From NCBI GenBank assembly GCA_963715045.1, contig CAVQRC010000014.1:323731-387730 (forward strand): a stretch of 64,000 bases of DNA. Reading direction: 5' to 3'. Below, one piece after another: positions 56,614 to 64,000 of the stretch. A program made the position numbers and the translations under genes. Numbering within the stretch: the first letter of the stretch is position 1; every line of letters begins with the position of its first letter. Below the pieces are notes generated by a model. The model searched no databases and had not been told where the DNA came from. It saw nothing but the letters and a program-made list of their open reading frames with translations. Source of the stretch: CAVQRC01 sp963715045. Its GTDB lineage: Bacteria > Planctomycetota > Planctomycetia > Pirellulales > Lacipirellulaceae.

Positions 56614-58155
56614 ATGCATACCTGCCTTAACCACATCGTCTATGCCTGGTTTGCGGTCGCATTCGTCATCAGTGGTGGCGTATCGGCCAGTTCTGCCGAA
56701 CACACGCTGCTCTTCGTGGATGATCACGACATTCTCATTCGACCTGGCACCGAGCGGGTGCTGCATCCGCCTGTGCGACACGGGCCGCACCCGGTCATTG
56801 CCGCAGACATGCCGTGGGAGCACGCGATCGGCTATTGCAGCGTCCACCGTGATGAGCAGAGCGGACGCTATCAACTCTGGTACCAGGCTTACGCAGGCAG
56901 GCGGGCAAAGGATCCGACACGCCGCGTCGTCGTTTGCTATGCGGAGTCGGCTGACGGGATCCGGTGGGTGAAACCCGAACTGGGCCTGTTTGCGTTCAAC
57001 GACGAACAGCAGACCAACATCGTCCTGGTCGGGAACGGCGGCCGGAGCGTCAACTACGGGGCCGCGGTTCTGCACGATCCACGCGACCGCGACACGTCTC
57101 GTCGGTACAAGATGGCGTACTGGGATTTCCCCCCGCCGGACGTCGTCGCGGCGGGTGGGAGTCCGTCGCCCGGGCTGTTCGTAGCATTCTCGGAAGACGG
57201 CATCCACTGGAGGAAGCACGCGAGCACGCCGTTGCTGTCCGCAGACTACGGCGCGCCGGGCCAGCCACCGCTGGTGGGCGCGGCGAACGCTGCCGAGTTT
57301 CCGCGGCCGGCCGTCAGTGACGTCATCGATCTGATGGTCGACCCACCTCGGCAGCAGTTCGTGATCTACGCCAAGACATGGATCGATGGTCCTGATGGAG
57401 GTCGCTTCTGGAAGCGGGCGGTGGTGCGGACGGCATCGACCGACTTTCTCGAGTGGTCACCGCCGCAACTGGTCATGGCGCCCGATCGTCGCGATGCGGG
57501 CCAGATCCACGGTGCGCCGGTGTTCTTTCGCCACGGCGTGTACCTGGGCCTGATGCAGAACCTGGATTTTGGCGGGAACGACCGGGGCGGCAGCGGGAAC
57601 ATGCCGGGCGAGCTGGCGGTGAGCCGCGATGGAATTGCGTGGCAACGATCGTATCGCGAGACGCCGTTTCTACCGGTCCGGGGCGACGGCGGAACGTTCG
57701 ACGCGGGCTGCCTGTGGACCAACGCGATGCCGATTGTCGATGGAGACGCGATCCGGTTCTACTACGGCGCGTATCCGTCATGGCATGCGGACTTCAACAA
57801 TGACCCGACGGGCATTGGACTGGCGGTCTTGCCGCTGGATCGATTCGTTGGCCTGCGGGCCGCATCATCGATCGCGCAAGTCACGCTCAAGCCGCTGCCG
57901 CTGAACGGAGCGCAGACGCTCTCGCTCAATGCGAACGCGGAGGGTGGAGCGATCCGCGTGGAATTGCTCAATCGCAGTGGCTTTCGCGTGCCGGGATTTA
58001 CCCGGGACGATGCCGTGCCAATCGACAGCGATGGCTTGCGACACACTGTCCGCTGGCAGGAGCGGACGCTCGCCGAGCTGCCAGCGGGTGAATACCACGT
58101 ACGCCTTCATCTCGAAGACGCCGAAGTTTACGCCATAACGCTCGCAACGAAATGA
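56614..58155 (+). CDS. secreted beta-propeller protein, glycoside-hydrolase-like (GH32/43 type)
   Basis: 513 residues: signal peptide (IVYAWFAVAFVISGGVSASS), then repeated propeller-type blades with Trp/Tyr and Asp. Examples are YQLWYQAYAG, VCYAESADGIRWVKPELG, LFVAFSEDGIHWRKH, LMVDPPRQQFVIYAKTWIDG and LAVSRDGIAWQRS. SxDGIxW blades are typical of planctomycete proteins related to the GH32/43/sialidase-like propellers. A small C-terminal beta domain follows (IRVELLNRSGFRVPGFTRDD). Catalytic residues cannot be assigned. Probably a periplasmic or extracellular carbohydrate-binding or hydrolysing protein. Confidence 0.78.
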   Translation: MHTCLNHIVYAWFAVAFVISGGVSASSAEHTLLFVDDHDILIRPGTERVLHPPVRHGPHPVIAADMPWEHAIGYCSVHRDEQSGRYQLWYQAYAGRRAKDPTRRVVVCYAESADGIRWVKPELGLFAFNDEQQTNIVLVGNGGRSVNYGAAVLHDPRDRDTSRRYKMAYWDFPPPDVVAAGGSPSPGLFVAFSEDGIHWRKHASTPLLSADYGAPGQPPLVGAANAAEFPRPAVSDVIDLMVDPPRQQFVIYAKTWIDGPDGGRFWKRAVVRTASTDFLEWSPPQLVMAPDRRDAGQIHGAPVFFRHGVYLGLMQNLDFGGNDRGGSGNMPGELAVSRDGIAWQRSYRETPFLPVRGDGGTFDAGCLWTNAMPIVDGDAIRFYYGAYPSWHADFNNDPTGIGLAVLPLDRFVGLRAASSIAQVTLKPLPLNGAQTLSLNANAEGGAIRVELLNRSGFRVPGFTRDDAVPIDSDGLRHTVRWQERTLAELPAGEYHVRLHLEDAEVYAITLATK

Positions 58156-58346
58156 TCACTGCGGCGACTCAACATTCTGCGATGGTCGCTCCAGATAAAC
58201 CACTTGCCCTGACCCGCGATGGCAGAGTGTGGTGTGGGGATAAGTGATCTGGACCCTGTCATTTCTGTCATGGTTGATGTCGACGGTAAGACTCGGCAAA
58301 ACTTTCTGCATGGCCAACCGCGTCCTGCAGTCCGCGCCAGGTTCGA

Positions 58347-59078
58347 TCATCGATTGCGAACCGCGACGCGTTGATTCCATTCCAGGCCGCCCGGCAGATC
58401 GGCACAGGCGTATTCGATGTGAATCACCCGTCGATGCTGGGCCGATAACGACGCCGACGAGGCGTGCAGCAGCAGGGGCCGCATGGCGACGATTCCCCCG
58501 CGAGGGACGACGCACACCGTTTCGGCCACGCGTTGCTTCCAGTGGTCGAGCTCGTCGCCCAGCCAGCCGTAGCAGTGCGAGCCGGGCAGCACCCGCAACG
58601 GCCCGTTCGAAGCGTCGCAATCGTCGAGGTGCACGCGGATCGCGAGCATCCCGGCGAGAACGTCGGGCGGCGGCTGCACCTGCCACACACCCGCCTTTCG
58701 CGACCACGCCCGGAAGTGGGGAACGTCCCGACGCTCCAAGACCGAGATCACGCGGTCCTGGTGCCATCCAAGGGCCCAGTTTGCATCGGGCACCTTGTCG
58801 AAATAGATCGCCCGCACGGCGAAGGCGTCGACTCCGAGCACGGGCGTGACCCATCGGCCAAGCTCGTCACGACTGGCCAGGTCGCGGACCGCCGGGCAGA
58901 CTTTGAGCAGATTGCGGATGCCGTAGATGTTCCGACGGCGGCGTACTTCGTCGCCAAGAGGGATCTCGGACACTGCCTGGAGCAGGTCGCCAACCGTCTC
59001 GTCGGCCAAGACGTGGTTCACCAAGGCGTAGCCGTCCTCATCGACGCGCTCGGCATAGTCTGCTTGTTGCCACGGCAT
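58347..59078 (-). CDS. phytanoyl-CoA dioxygenase (PhyH) family protein
   Basis: The 243-residue protein starts at ATG 59078 (an in-frame ATG at 59126 adds 16 residues). It has the Fe(II)/2-oxoglutarate dioxygenase pattern: NWALGWHQDRVISVLE (HxD), MLAIRVHLDDCDASNGPLRV, LPGSHCYGWLGD, and the distal RPLLLHASSAS His with a following Arg (HRRVIHIEYA). Members hydroxylate small molecules using O2 and 2-oxoglutarate; the substrate is not predictable. It is monocistronic. 58156-58346 between it and the propeller gene holds no gene. Confidence 0.88.
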   Translation of the reverse strand: MPWQQADYAERVDEDGYALVNHVLADETVGDLLQAVSEIPLGDEVRRRRNIYGIRNLLKVCPAVRDLASRDELGRWVTPVLGVDAFAVRAIYFDKVPDANWALGWHQDRVISVLERRDVPHFRAWSRKAGVWQVQPPPDVLAGMLAIRVHLDDCDASNGPLRVLPGSHCYGWLGDELDHWKQRVAETVCVVPRGGIVAMRPLLLHASSASLSAQHRRVIHIEYACADLPGGLEWNQRVAVRNR

Positions 59079-59156
59079 GGCTGATATTCGCAAGGGAACG
59101 CGGTAAACGATGAAACAATGCTCCACCGAGGCGAACTCGGTGAATGCGGCGTGGCC

Positions 59157-60470
59157 CTACCGGCGGCGGCAGAGACCGCGCAGCGTGACGCCCAACAGCA
59201 TTGCCCAGGTTGCCGGCTCGGGAACGGCGGTCGCGGCGGCACCGCCGGATGAAGAAAAGCCGCTCTGCCAGATGAGAAAGTCGTCGCCGTCCACGTTGCC
59301 GTCACCGTTGGCGTCTCCATTCGACTGCTGGGCGCCGCCAGTCGTCCCGAATCCGCTCTGCCAGATCAGAAAATCGTCGCCGTTGACGACGCCGTCCTTA
59401 TTGAAGTCGCCTGGCAGGGCGGTGGCGAACGCGACCTGAGTGAAGTCACTGCCGTTCACCTGGACGACTTCGATCACGAACCCGTCGGTGCCCGATTCGC
59501 TGCTCGTGGTGAGAAATCCACTCGCGACCAGGCCCTCGATGTCGGCCGCACTCTCCTCAGCGAACTGCAGGGTGCCTCCCTCGTTGAGTTCGAGCGTGCC
59601 GACACTCATGCTCTCTTCGAAGCGATCGGCACGGAGGACCCCACCGTCCACGACGATGGTTCCTCCAATCTGGAGGAAGTCGGCCGTCTCCAGCAATCCG
59701 CCGCTGATTCTGGCAGTGACGTCCGGTTCCTGGAACACAGACAATGCGTTCGTCGTTCCGAGCTCCGCAGCGCCGTCCACAAAGATCTCACCCCCGTCAA
59801 GGTTCAGCGACGAGGTGCGATACATTCTCAGGACACCGCCGACGTTGATTGTGCCGCCGGAAACGTTCAGCTCGCTGCTGGCATCGAAAGTCCAATCGAG
59901 GTACAGGTTGGAGCGGGTGTTGATGATCCCGTCGCTGAAGTTCACTTCGCCGTGCGATCCACTTCCGATCCAGAGCGTATCGACGGTAACGACCCCGCCG
60001 CTGATGTTGAACGTGCCAGGATTGCGAAAGGCCTCGTCGGCTACGTCGGCCGCGCCCACGCGGAGGCGACGATTGCAGGTGAACGGGAATGCATTGCAAC
60101 TGTCCGCCAGTTCCAGCGTCCCGCCTGTCATGGTCAACAGGCCCGCCCCGCCGAAGCGGCCGATCCGTACCTCGAACGCCTCGGCCGCGTCGCCGGGACC
60201 AATCACGGGGGCATTCACCCCAACCTCGGAAGTCTGGATCTCGACGCGGGTTCCGAAGTCGGGAAGCAATGGTCCGAAATTGCCATCGGGGTCGAATCCG
60301 CCGTCACTCCAATTCTCGGGCGTCATCCAGTCCGTGGGATCATCGGGCTGAGGATCCATGTCGGCGACGCCGTCAAAATCGTACCGCTCGTCTTCCTGCG
60401 CCAGCGCCAGCGGGCATAGGAGACAGGAGAGCAACAGGAGAAGGAACCGACGCGTCAGATTGCGGAGCAT
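59157..60470 (-). CDS. PEP-CTERM protein with repetitive beta domain and dockerin-like repeats
   Basis: ATG 60470 (60497 is possible) starts a signal peptide (RRFLLLLLSCLLCPLALAQ). Repeated pectate-lyase-like beta turns follow (GLLTMTGGTLELADS; GTFNISGGVVTVDTLWIG; SSLNLDGGEIFVDGAAELG; GTIVVDGGVLRADRFE). Then come two Ca2+-loop repeats (DFNKDGVVNGDDFLIWQ; DANGDGNVDGDDFLIWQ) and the tail VPEPATWAMLLGVTLRGL with RRR. The gene at 62583 has the same beta architecture. Probably surface or matrix associated. Confidence 0.9.
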   Translation of the reverse strand: MLRNLTRRFLLLLLSCLLCPLALAQEDERYDFDGVADMDPQPDDPTDWMTPENWSDGGFDPDGNFGPLLPDFGTRVEIQTSEVGVNAPVIGPGDAAEAFEVRIGRFGGAGLLTMTGGTLELADSCNAFPFTCNRRLRVGAADVADEAFRNPGTFNISGGVVTVDTLWIGSGSHGEVNFSDGIINTRSNLYLDWTFDASSELNVSGGTINVGGVLRMYRTSSLNLDGGEIFVDGAAELGTTNALSVFQEPDVTARISGGLLETADFLQIGGTIVVDGGVLRADRFEESMSVGTLELNEGGTLQFAEESAADIEGLVASGFLTTSSESGTDGFVIEVVQVNGSDFTQVAFATALPGDFNKDGVVNGDDFLIWQSGFGTTGGAQQSNGDANGDGNVDGDDFLIWQSGFSSSGGAAATAVPEPATWAMLLGVTLRGLCRRR

Positions 60471-60666
60471 GCTTGCTTGATCTCCCTGAACTGCCAACCA
60501 ACCCCATGTTCTTCATGGTCCCACGGTGGTGTCGATTGTACCGCAGCGGGTAAACTTTCAGCAAAGTGTCCGGGGGTCGCCTTTGTTTGCCGGCAATGGG
60601 GGGCCCGGAGTCGGGTGTGGGAATGCAGTTGAATAGGGTCGGGTTCAGCAAGTCGAGGTAATCGCT

Positions 60667-61146
60667 ATGACCCAGCGGCCTTCGCGAGCGGGGGAAGCGG
60701 GACGTGCGGCTGGTATGCGTCTTCCCGGCAGGTTTGTCGTCGGGTTGTCGCTGTTATCGACGCTCGTCGCGACCGGTTGTGGCGACGGGCGACCGGATCG
60801 ACTCCGGGTCTCTGGCCAGGTGTTGATTGACGGAAAGCCCTTGACGCACGGATACATCCGATTCGTGCCAACCGGCAGTCGTCCTTCGGGAGGGCCGATC
60901 GGTGAGGACGGACGGTTTACGCTTTCCTGCTACGAACGGGACGACGGCATCATCCCCGGCGTGCATCGGGTGGAAGTTGATGCCTCAGAACCACTTAGCT
61001 CGAAGAAGCTGAAGTGGCACGCCCCCAAGAAGTACTTTCGCTACACCACTTCGGGGCTCGAACAGGAAATCACCGAGGCGACCGACTCGCTGGTCATTAA
61101 CCTCACCTGGGACGGTGGGGAGCCGTTTGTGGAGCGGTTGCGTTAG
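60667..61146 (+). CDS. small lipoprotein with regulatory-like beta-sandwich domain
   Basis: 159 residues with lipobox VATGC (VVGLSLLSTLVATGCGDG). The family pattern RVSGQVLIDGKPLTHGYIRF and GEDGRFTLSCYERDDGIIPG follows, close to the lipoprotein at 36647. GAGGTAA before ATG 60667 favours this start; ATG 60715 would give a shorter signal peptide. It lies 185 bases upstream of a DUF1559 gene, repeating the pairing at 35.7-37.1 kb in reverse order. Confidence 0.85.
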   Translation: MTQRPSRAGEAGRAAGMRLPGRFVVGLSLLSTLVATGCGDGRPDRLRVSGQVLIDGKPLTHGYIRFVPTGSRPSGGPIGEDGRFTLSCYERDDGIIPGVHRVEVDASEPLSSKKLKWHAPKKYFRYTTSGLEQEITEATDSLVINLTWDGGEPFVERLR

Positions 61147-61331
61147 TCGCGGGGGCCCCGAGTTTTTCGCGGAAGCGTGCATCCACGGGCCTGAATCTCT
61201 AGAATGCGTCGATTCGCGAGACTTGCCGCAGCGCGCAACTCTACCGCTGGAATCCCACTCACGGACGCGTGCGGGCGACGACTCAACCCCGGGACACGCT
61301 TTGGAATCGTACACCGCCAGGAGTTGTCTGA

Positions 61332-62366
61332 ATGACGCATCGCGAACGTTGCCGCCGCCGAGCACTGCGAACCGGTAGCGGTTTCACGCTGGTCGAACTG
61401 TTGGTCGTGATCGCGATCATCGGGATCCTGGTCGCATTGTTGTTGCCCGCCGTCCAGTCGGCTCGCGAAGCGGCCCGGCGAATGCAGTGTGCCAACAACG
61501 AAAAGCAGATCGGGCTCGCCCTGCTCAACTTTGAAGCAGCCCAGGGCGAGTTTCCGGCAGGCCGACACGGCTGCGATGGAGCCATCGAGCCCGATATCCC
61601 CGGCTGCGAAAACCCCTCCTCGATCGAACGTTCGGCGATGAGTGCGTTTGTGAAAATCCTGCCCTATCTCGAGCAGACGGCACTCTACGATGTGCTCGCC
61701 TTGAACGGTCAGGGCACCATCATCTGGCCCAGCCAGGCGGAGACCGAAGGGGGACTTCCGTACTCCCAGTGGGCAACCACGCAAATTCAACAAGCACTCA
61801 ACACGCGGCCAGAGATGTTTGTCTGCCCCACGGCCGATTCTGAACCGATCACCCAATGGCAACTCTACAGCGACGCTGCATTCCCACCGGCGACCGGCGA
61901 CTACGCCTTGTGCATGGGGCACCGCGGACCGACCTGGAATCGCGACTTCTACGCCGTCAAGACGGATAACTCGGGGATCTTTTTCTACATTCGCGCGATC
62001 GCACTGAGGCATATCGAAGACGGCACAAGCAACACGTTTTTCGGAGGCGAGGTCGTCGACAGCCAGGGGCTCGACAGCAGCAACATCTGGTCGCGGGCCG
62101 AGCGGCACCTGGATGGGATGCGGACCGCAGACAACCCGCTCAATACGCCTCCCGGCCTGGGCAAGATCCACCGCAAACGCGTGGACCCGTCGGGACCCTA
62201 TTTCGCGAATGGGGCGTTCGCCAGCCGCCATTCCCGCGGGGCAAATTTCGTTTTCGCCGACGGCCGCGTCGAGTTCATCTCGGAGGACATCGACCTCGAC
62301 ACGTACTTTGCATTCGCCACCCGGGCCAGCCAGGAAATCAATGATCCGTATGCGCCGCGACTTTGA
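61332..62366 (+). CDS. DUF1559 prepilin-like protein
   Basis: 344 residues. A short basic leader precedes the prepilin-like helix FTLVELLVVIAIIGILVALL. PAVQSAREAARRMQCANNEK and the DUF1559 domain follow (LALLNFEAAQGEFPAGRHGC; FVKILPYLEQTALYDVLALN; DGTSNTFFGGEVVDS). The C-terminal FASRHSRGANFVFADGRVEF is the family's conserved end. Intact, unlike the copy at 35723. The leader lacks a full G-F-T-L-V-E-L peptidase context check, but SGFTLVE is present. Confidence 0.93.
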   Translation: MTHRERCRRRALRTGSGFTLVELLVVIAIIGILVALLLPAVQSAREAARRMQCANNEKQIGLALLNFEAAQGEFPAGRHGCDGAIEPDIPGCENPSSIERSAMSAFVKILPYLEQTALYDVLALNGQGTIIWPSQAETEGGLPYSQWATTQIQQALNTRPEMFVCPTADSEPITQWQLYSDAAFPPATGDYALCMGHRGPTWNRDFYAVKTDNSGIFFYIRAIALRHIEDGTSNTFFGGEVVDSQGLDSSNIWSRAERHLDGMRTADNPLNTPPGLGKIHRKRVDPSGPYFANGAFASRHSRGANFVFADGRVEFISEDIDLDTYFAFATRASQEINDPYAPRL

Positions 62367-62582
62367 CCGCCTGTGGTGCCACAAGAATCTTGAATCCCCC
62401 CGATTGCGGGCCTCCCGTGGCCGGAAAACACGGTTGTATAGAACGGTATTGAAAGGACGTCTGAGAGGACCATCAGAGATCAACGCAGACAGTGAGTCGG
62501 AGCTGAAGAGCGCAGGTGAGGAAAGAGATGCTGTGGGTTCAAGACCCGGAATCAAGACTTTCATCTTAAGGGACGCACGCCA

Positions 62583-63740
62583 ATGTTCAGATCAATTGTC
62601 TTAGAGCCGATCCGAAATCCAGTTTCAGCAACCAGGTTCCTCGGCCGTGGGACGCGCCAGGCGCGGTTCTCGAATGAATTCCTAGTGACTTCCGTGGCGC
62701 TCACCTGGGCTCTGCTGGCCAGTTCGAGTCACGCTCAACTGGATGGTCTCTATGTATTCGACGGGGGAGGAGACAGTACTTCCTGGAACGATGCAGCGAA
62801 CTGGGAGCAGGTACTGAATCCGGATGGTACTCCGACCAGCGGAACCCCTGCCACGCCGCCCGGTCCCGCGACTTCGGCCGACATTCCGTTTCCTGGCGTC
62901 ACGATCGACGGCACGATGCCCGGTCAGACAGCTTTGGACGTGAACCTCGGCACTCCCGCCGGATTCGGGTCTCTCAGCATCAGCGGCGGCGACCTGACGT
63001 TGCGAGATCTGTTTGTCGGTCGCGACAGTAACGGGGTGAATGCGGGTACTTATTCGATGTCCGCTGGTACGGTAACTGCCGGAGATGACATTACGGTCGG
63101 AGCAAGCTCAGCCGGCCAGTTTCAGATGAGCGGCGGATCGGCGAGTACAGGCGACGATTTCTTTGTTCTGGCCAACAGTTCCCTGACGATGTCTGGCGGC
63201 ACGATCAGTGTCGGGGATCGTTTGAACCTGGAAGACAACGCCACTCTGGAAGTCAACGGCGGCGAAATCAGTGCGGACGACGATTTCTACTTCTTCGGCG
63301 ATTCGACGGTTACCGTGAATGGGGGCCTGGTCCAGACCGTGGACAAGCTGCGGTTCGACGACGACGACACGCGGAACGGCAAGCTGACGATTAATGGCGG
63401 TGTCGTGCGGAGCAACGAGTTCGGCCTGGCGGATATCGGCTTCAGAGGCCTCGTGGAGATCAAAGGGGATGGCGTGTACCAAGTCGAAGCGCCGACTTCG
63501 CCCGACGATCCGATCACACAACTGACTCCGGCCCAGGCCCAATTGCTGATCGACCAGGGTTTCTTCGTCACCAGTGCGCCCGCTCCGCTGCGGCTGGGCG
63601 TGACTTCGGTCGTCGTTCCGGAGTTCTTCGGTGACTCCGATGTCGTGTTCACGCAGATCTCCGTCATTCCCGAACCGGTGAGCGTCGTGCTCTTCGGAAT
63701 GGCGCTCGCCGCGATCGCGGCCGCGCGAAGGCGGGTTTAG
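62583..63740 (+). CDS. PEP-CTERM protein with repeat-derived N-terminal insertion
   Basis: ATG 62583 (AAGGGA upstream) encodes MFRSIV. A stretch from the MITE-like repeat (LEPIRNPVSATRFLGRGTRQ and on) follows, and then a hydrophobic signal core (VTSVALTWALLASSSHAQ). The mature part has repeated beta turns (GSLSISGGDLTLRDLFVG; GQFQMSGGSASTGDDFFV; ATLEVNGGEISADDDFYF) and the tail IPEPVSVVLFGMALAAIAAA with RRR. 385 residues. The long n-region might still work as a signal peptide; whether it does is unknown. Confidence 0.88.
   Translation: MFRSIVLEPIRNPVSATRFLGRGTRQARFSNEFLVTSVALTWALLASSSHAQLDGLYVFDGGGDSTSWNDAANWEQVLNPDGTPTSGTPATPPGPATSADIPFPGVTIDGTMPGQTALDVNLGTPAGFGSLSISGGDLTLRDLFVGRDSNGVNAGTYSMSAGTVTAGDDITVGASSAGQFQMSGGSASTGDDFFVLANSSLTMSGGTISVGDRLNLEDNATLEVNGGEISADDDFYFFGDSTVTVNGGLVQTVDKLRFDDDDTRNGKLTINGGVVRSNEFGLADIGFRGLVEIKGDGVYQVEAPTSPDDPITQLTPAQAQLLIDQGFFVTSAPAPLRLGVTSVVVPEFFGDSDVVFTQISVIPEPVSVVLFGMALAAIAAARRRV
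62601..62685 (+). repeat. MITE-like repeat, copy 3, inside a signal peptide
   Basis: TTAGAGCCGATCCGAAATCC at the left, core CTCGGCCGTGGGACGCG and right part CGGTTCTCGAATGAATTCCT. The copy is in frame with the surrounding gene and adds about 28 codons. Confidence 0.8.
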
Positions 63741-63963
63741 CGACGGGAACGGCGGCCGAAGAAGAACGCTGCCATCGGGATCAGGATCAGCGAGAGAGGC
63801 CCGGGAACGGCTGCCAGCGTGACCGGGCCAGGATGCGTGATCGGAACGCTCTGTCCTTCCTCGAGCGGGTCACTGTCGTCGACGTCTTCCAGACTGCAGA
63901 TGGTCAGAGACCGGGACGGAAACGGGTGTTTCGGAGTTAGCTTTTCGTGGACCGGAGGTACCT
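63737..63963 (-). CDS. PEP-CTERM-type C-terminus (partial or broken)
   Basis: Reading leftwards, the frame gives LEDVDDSDPLEEGQSVPITH, then VTLAAVPGPLSLILIPMAAF and a final FFGRRSRR-stop at 63737. That is a PEP-CTERM-like tail with VPGP in place of VPEP. Upstream the frame meets TAA near 63963 without a start codon. Either a frameshift separates it from the rest of the gene beyond the window, or it is a fragment. It is convergent with the preceding gene, and the two stop codons overlap by three bases. Confidence 0.6.
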
Positions 63964-64000
63964 CTCGTTATCACCCTCACCCTGACCCTTGCGGATGCGC

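Noticed and set aside
58244..58849. Arg/Ala-rich 201-codon frame on the plus strand
   Set aside because: Antisense of the phytanoyl-CoA dioxygenase gene, with composition typical of shadow frames.

Overview
The window looks like a chromosome segment from a planctomycete (Pirellulales-like). It carries two DUF1559 prepilin-like proteins beside small lipoproteins, about a dozen proteins with a PEP-CTERM tail (VPEP or IPEP, hydrophobic segment, Arg cluster), several paired dockerin-like DxDxDG repeats, an LEDRRLLA N-terminal motif on a beta-helix protein, a Tat-exported Gfo/Idh/MocA oxidoreductase, a TIR-transmembrane protein and high GC. All assignments come from reading the sequence; no database search was run.

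Layout. (1) 1-19.8 kb is a conventional core: a FixL/FixJ-like two-component pair, a secreted protein, a Ski2-like helicase with an upstream aldolase-fold gene, a YpdA-like flavoprotein, tsaB, a metallophosphoesterase, yidC with a PDZ domain, mnmE, an M28 peptidase, an ApbE-like transferase, a Gfo/Idh/MocA protein and a zinc metallopeptidase. (2) tRNA-Leu(TAG) at 19.88 kb is followed at once by the tail of a tyrosine integrase. It opens an accessory region of about 30 kb (20-50 kb) rich in duplicated and broken sequence: an array of four PEP-CTERM genes with intrinsic terminators, three damaged choice-of-anchor-Q beta-helix genes, a truncated endonuclease, a TIR protein, a duplicated 66-residue small gene, IS200-like and IS66-like remnants, several dispersed repeat families and a second set of duplicated PEP-CTERM genes. 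A two-gene K+ uptake module lies inside that second set. (3) At 51-52 kb there is a 157-bp tandem repeat array with hairpins. (4) 52.1-56.6 kb is a tight three-gene operon: a membrane protein whose C-terminus is eight Ala-Cys-His-Ser units, a PqqD-like/radical SAM/SPASM protein, and a second membrane protein. I consider this the best candidate for an undescribed system, plausibly a radical-SAM modification system acting on the Cys/His repeat tail. (5) 56.6-64 kb holds a secreted beta-propeller-like protein, a phytanoyl-CoA dioxygenase-like protein, PEP-CTERM proteins, a lipoprotein and a DUF1559 protein.

Many recognisable genes (yidC, the M28 peptidase, apbE, the TIR gene, DUF1559, two PEP-CTERM genes and the radical SAM gene) are broken by one or two single-base shifts, including genes that should be essential. 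This suggests residual indel errors in the assembly for at least part of them, although decay is likely in the accessory region. A MITE-like element of about 84 bp with imperfect terminal inverted repeats occurs up to four times, once in frame inside a signal peptide.
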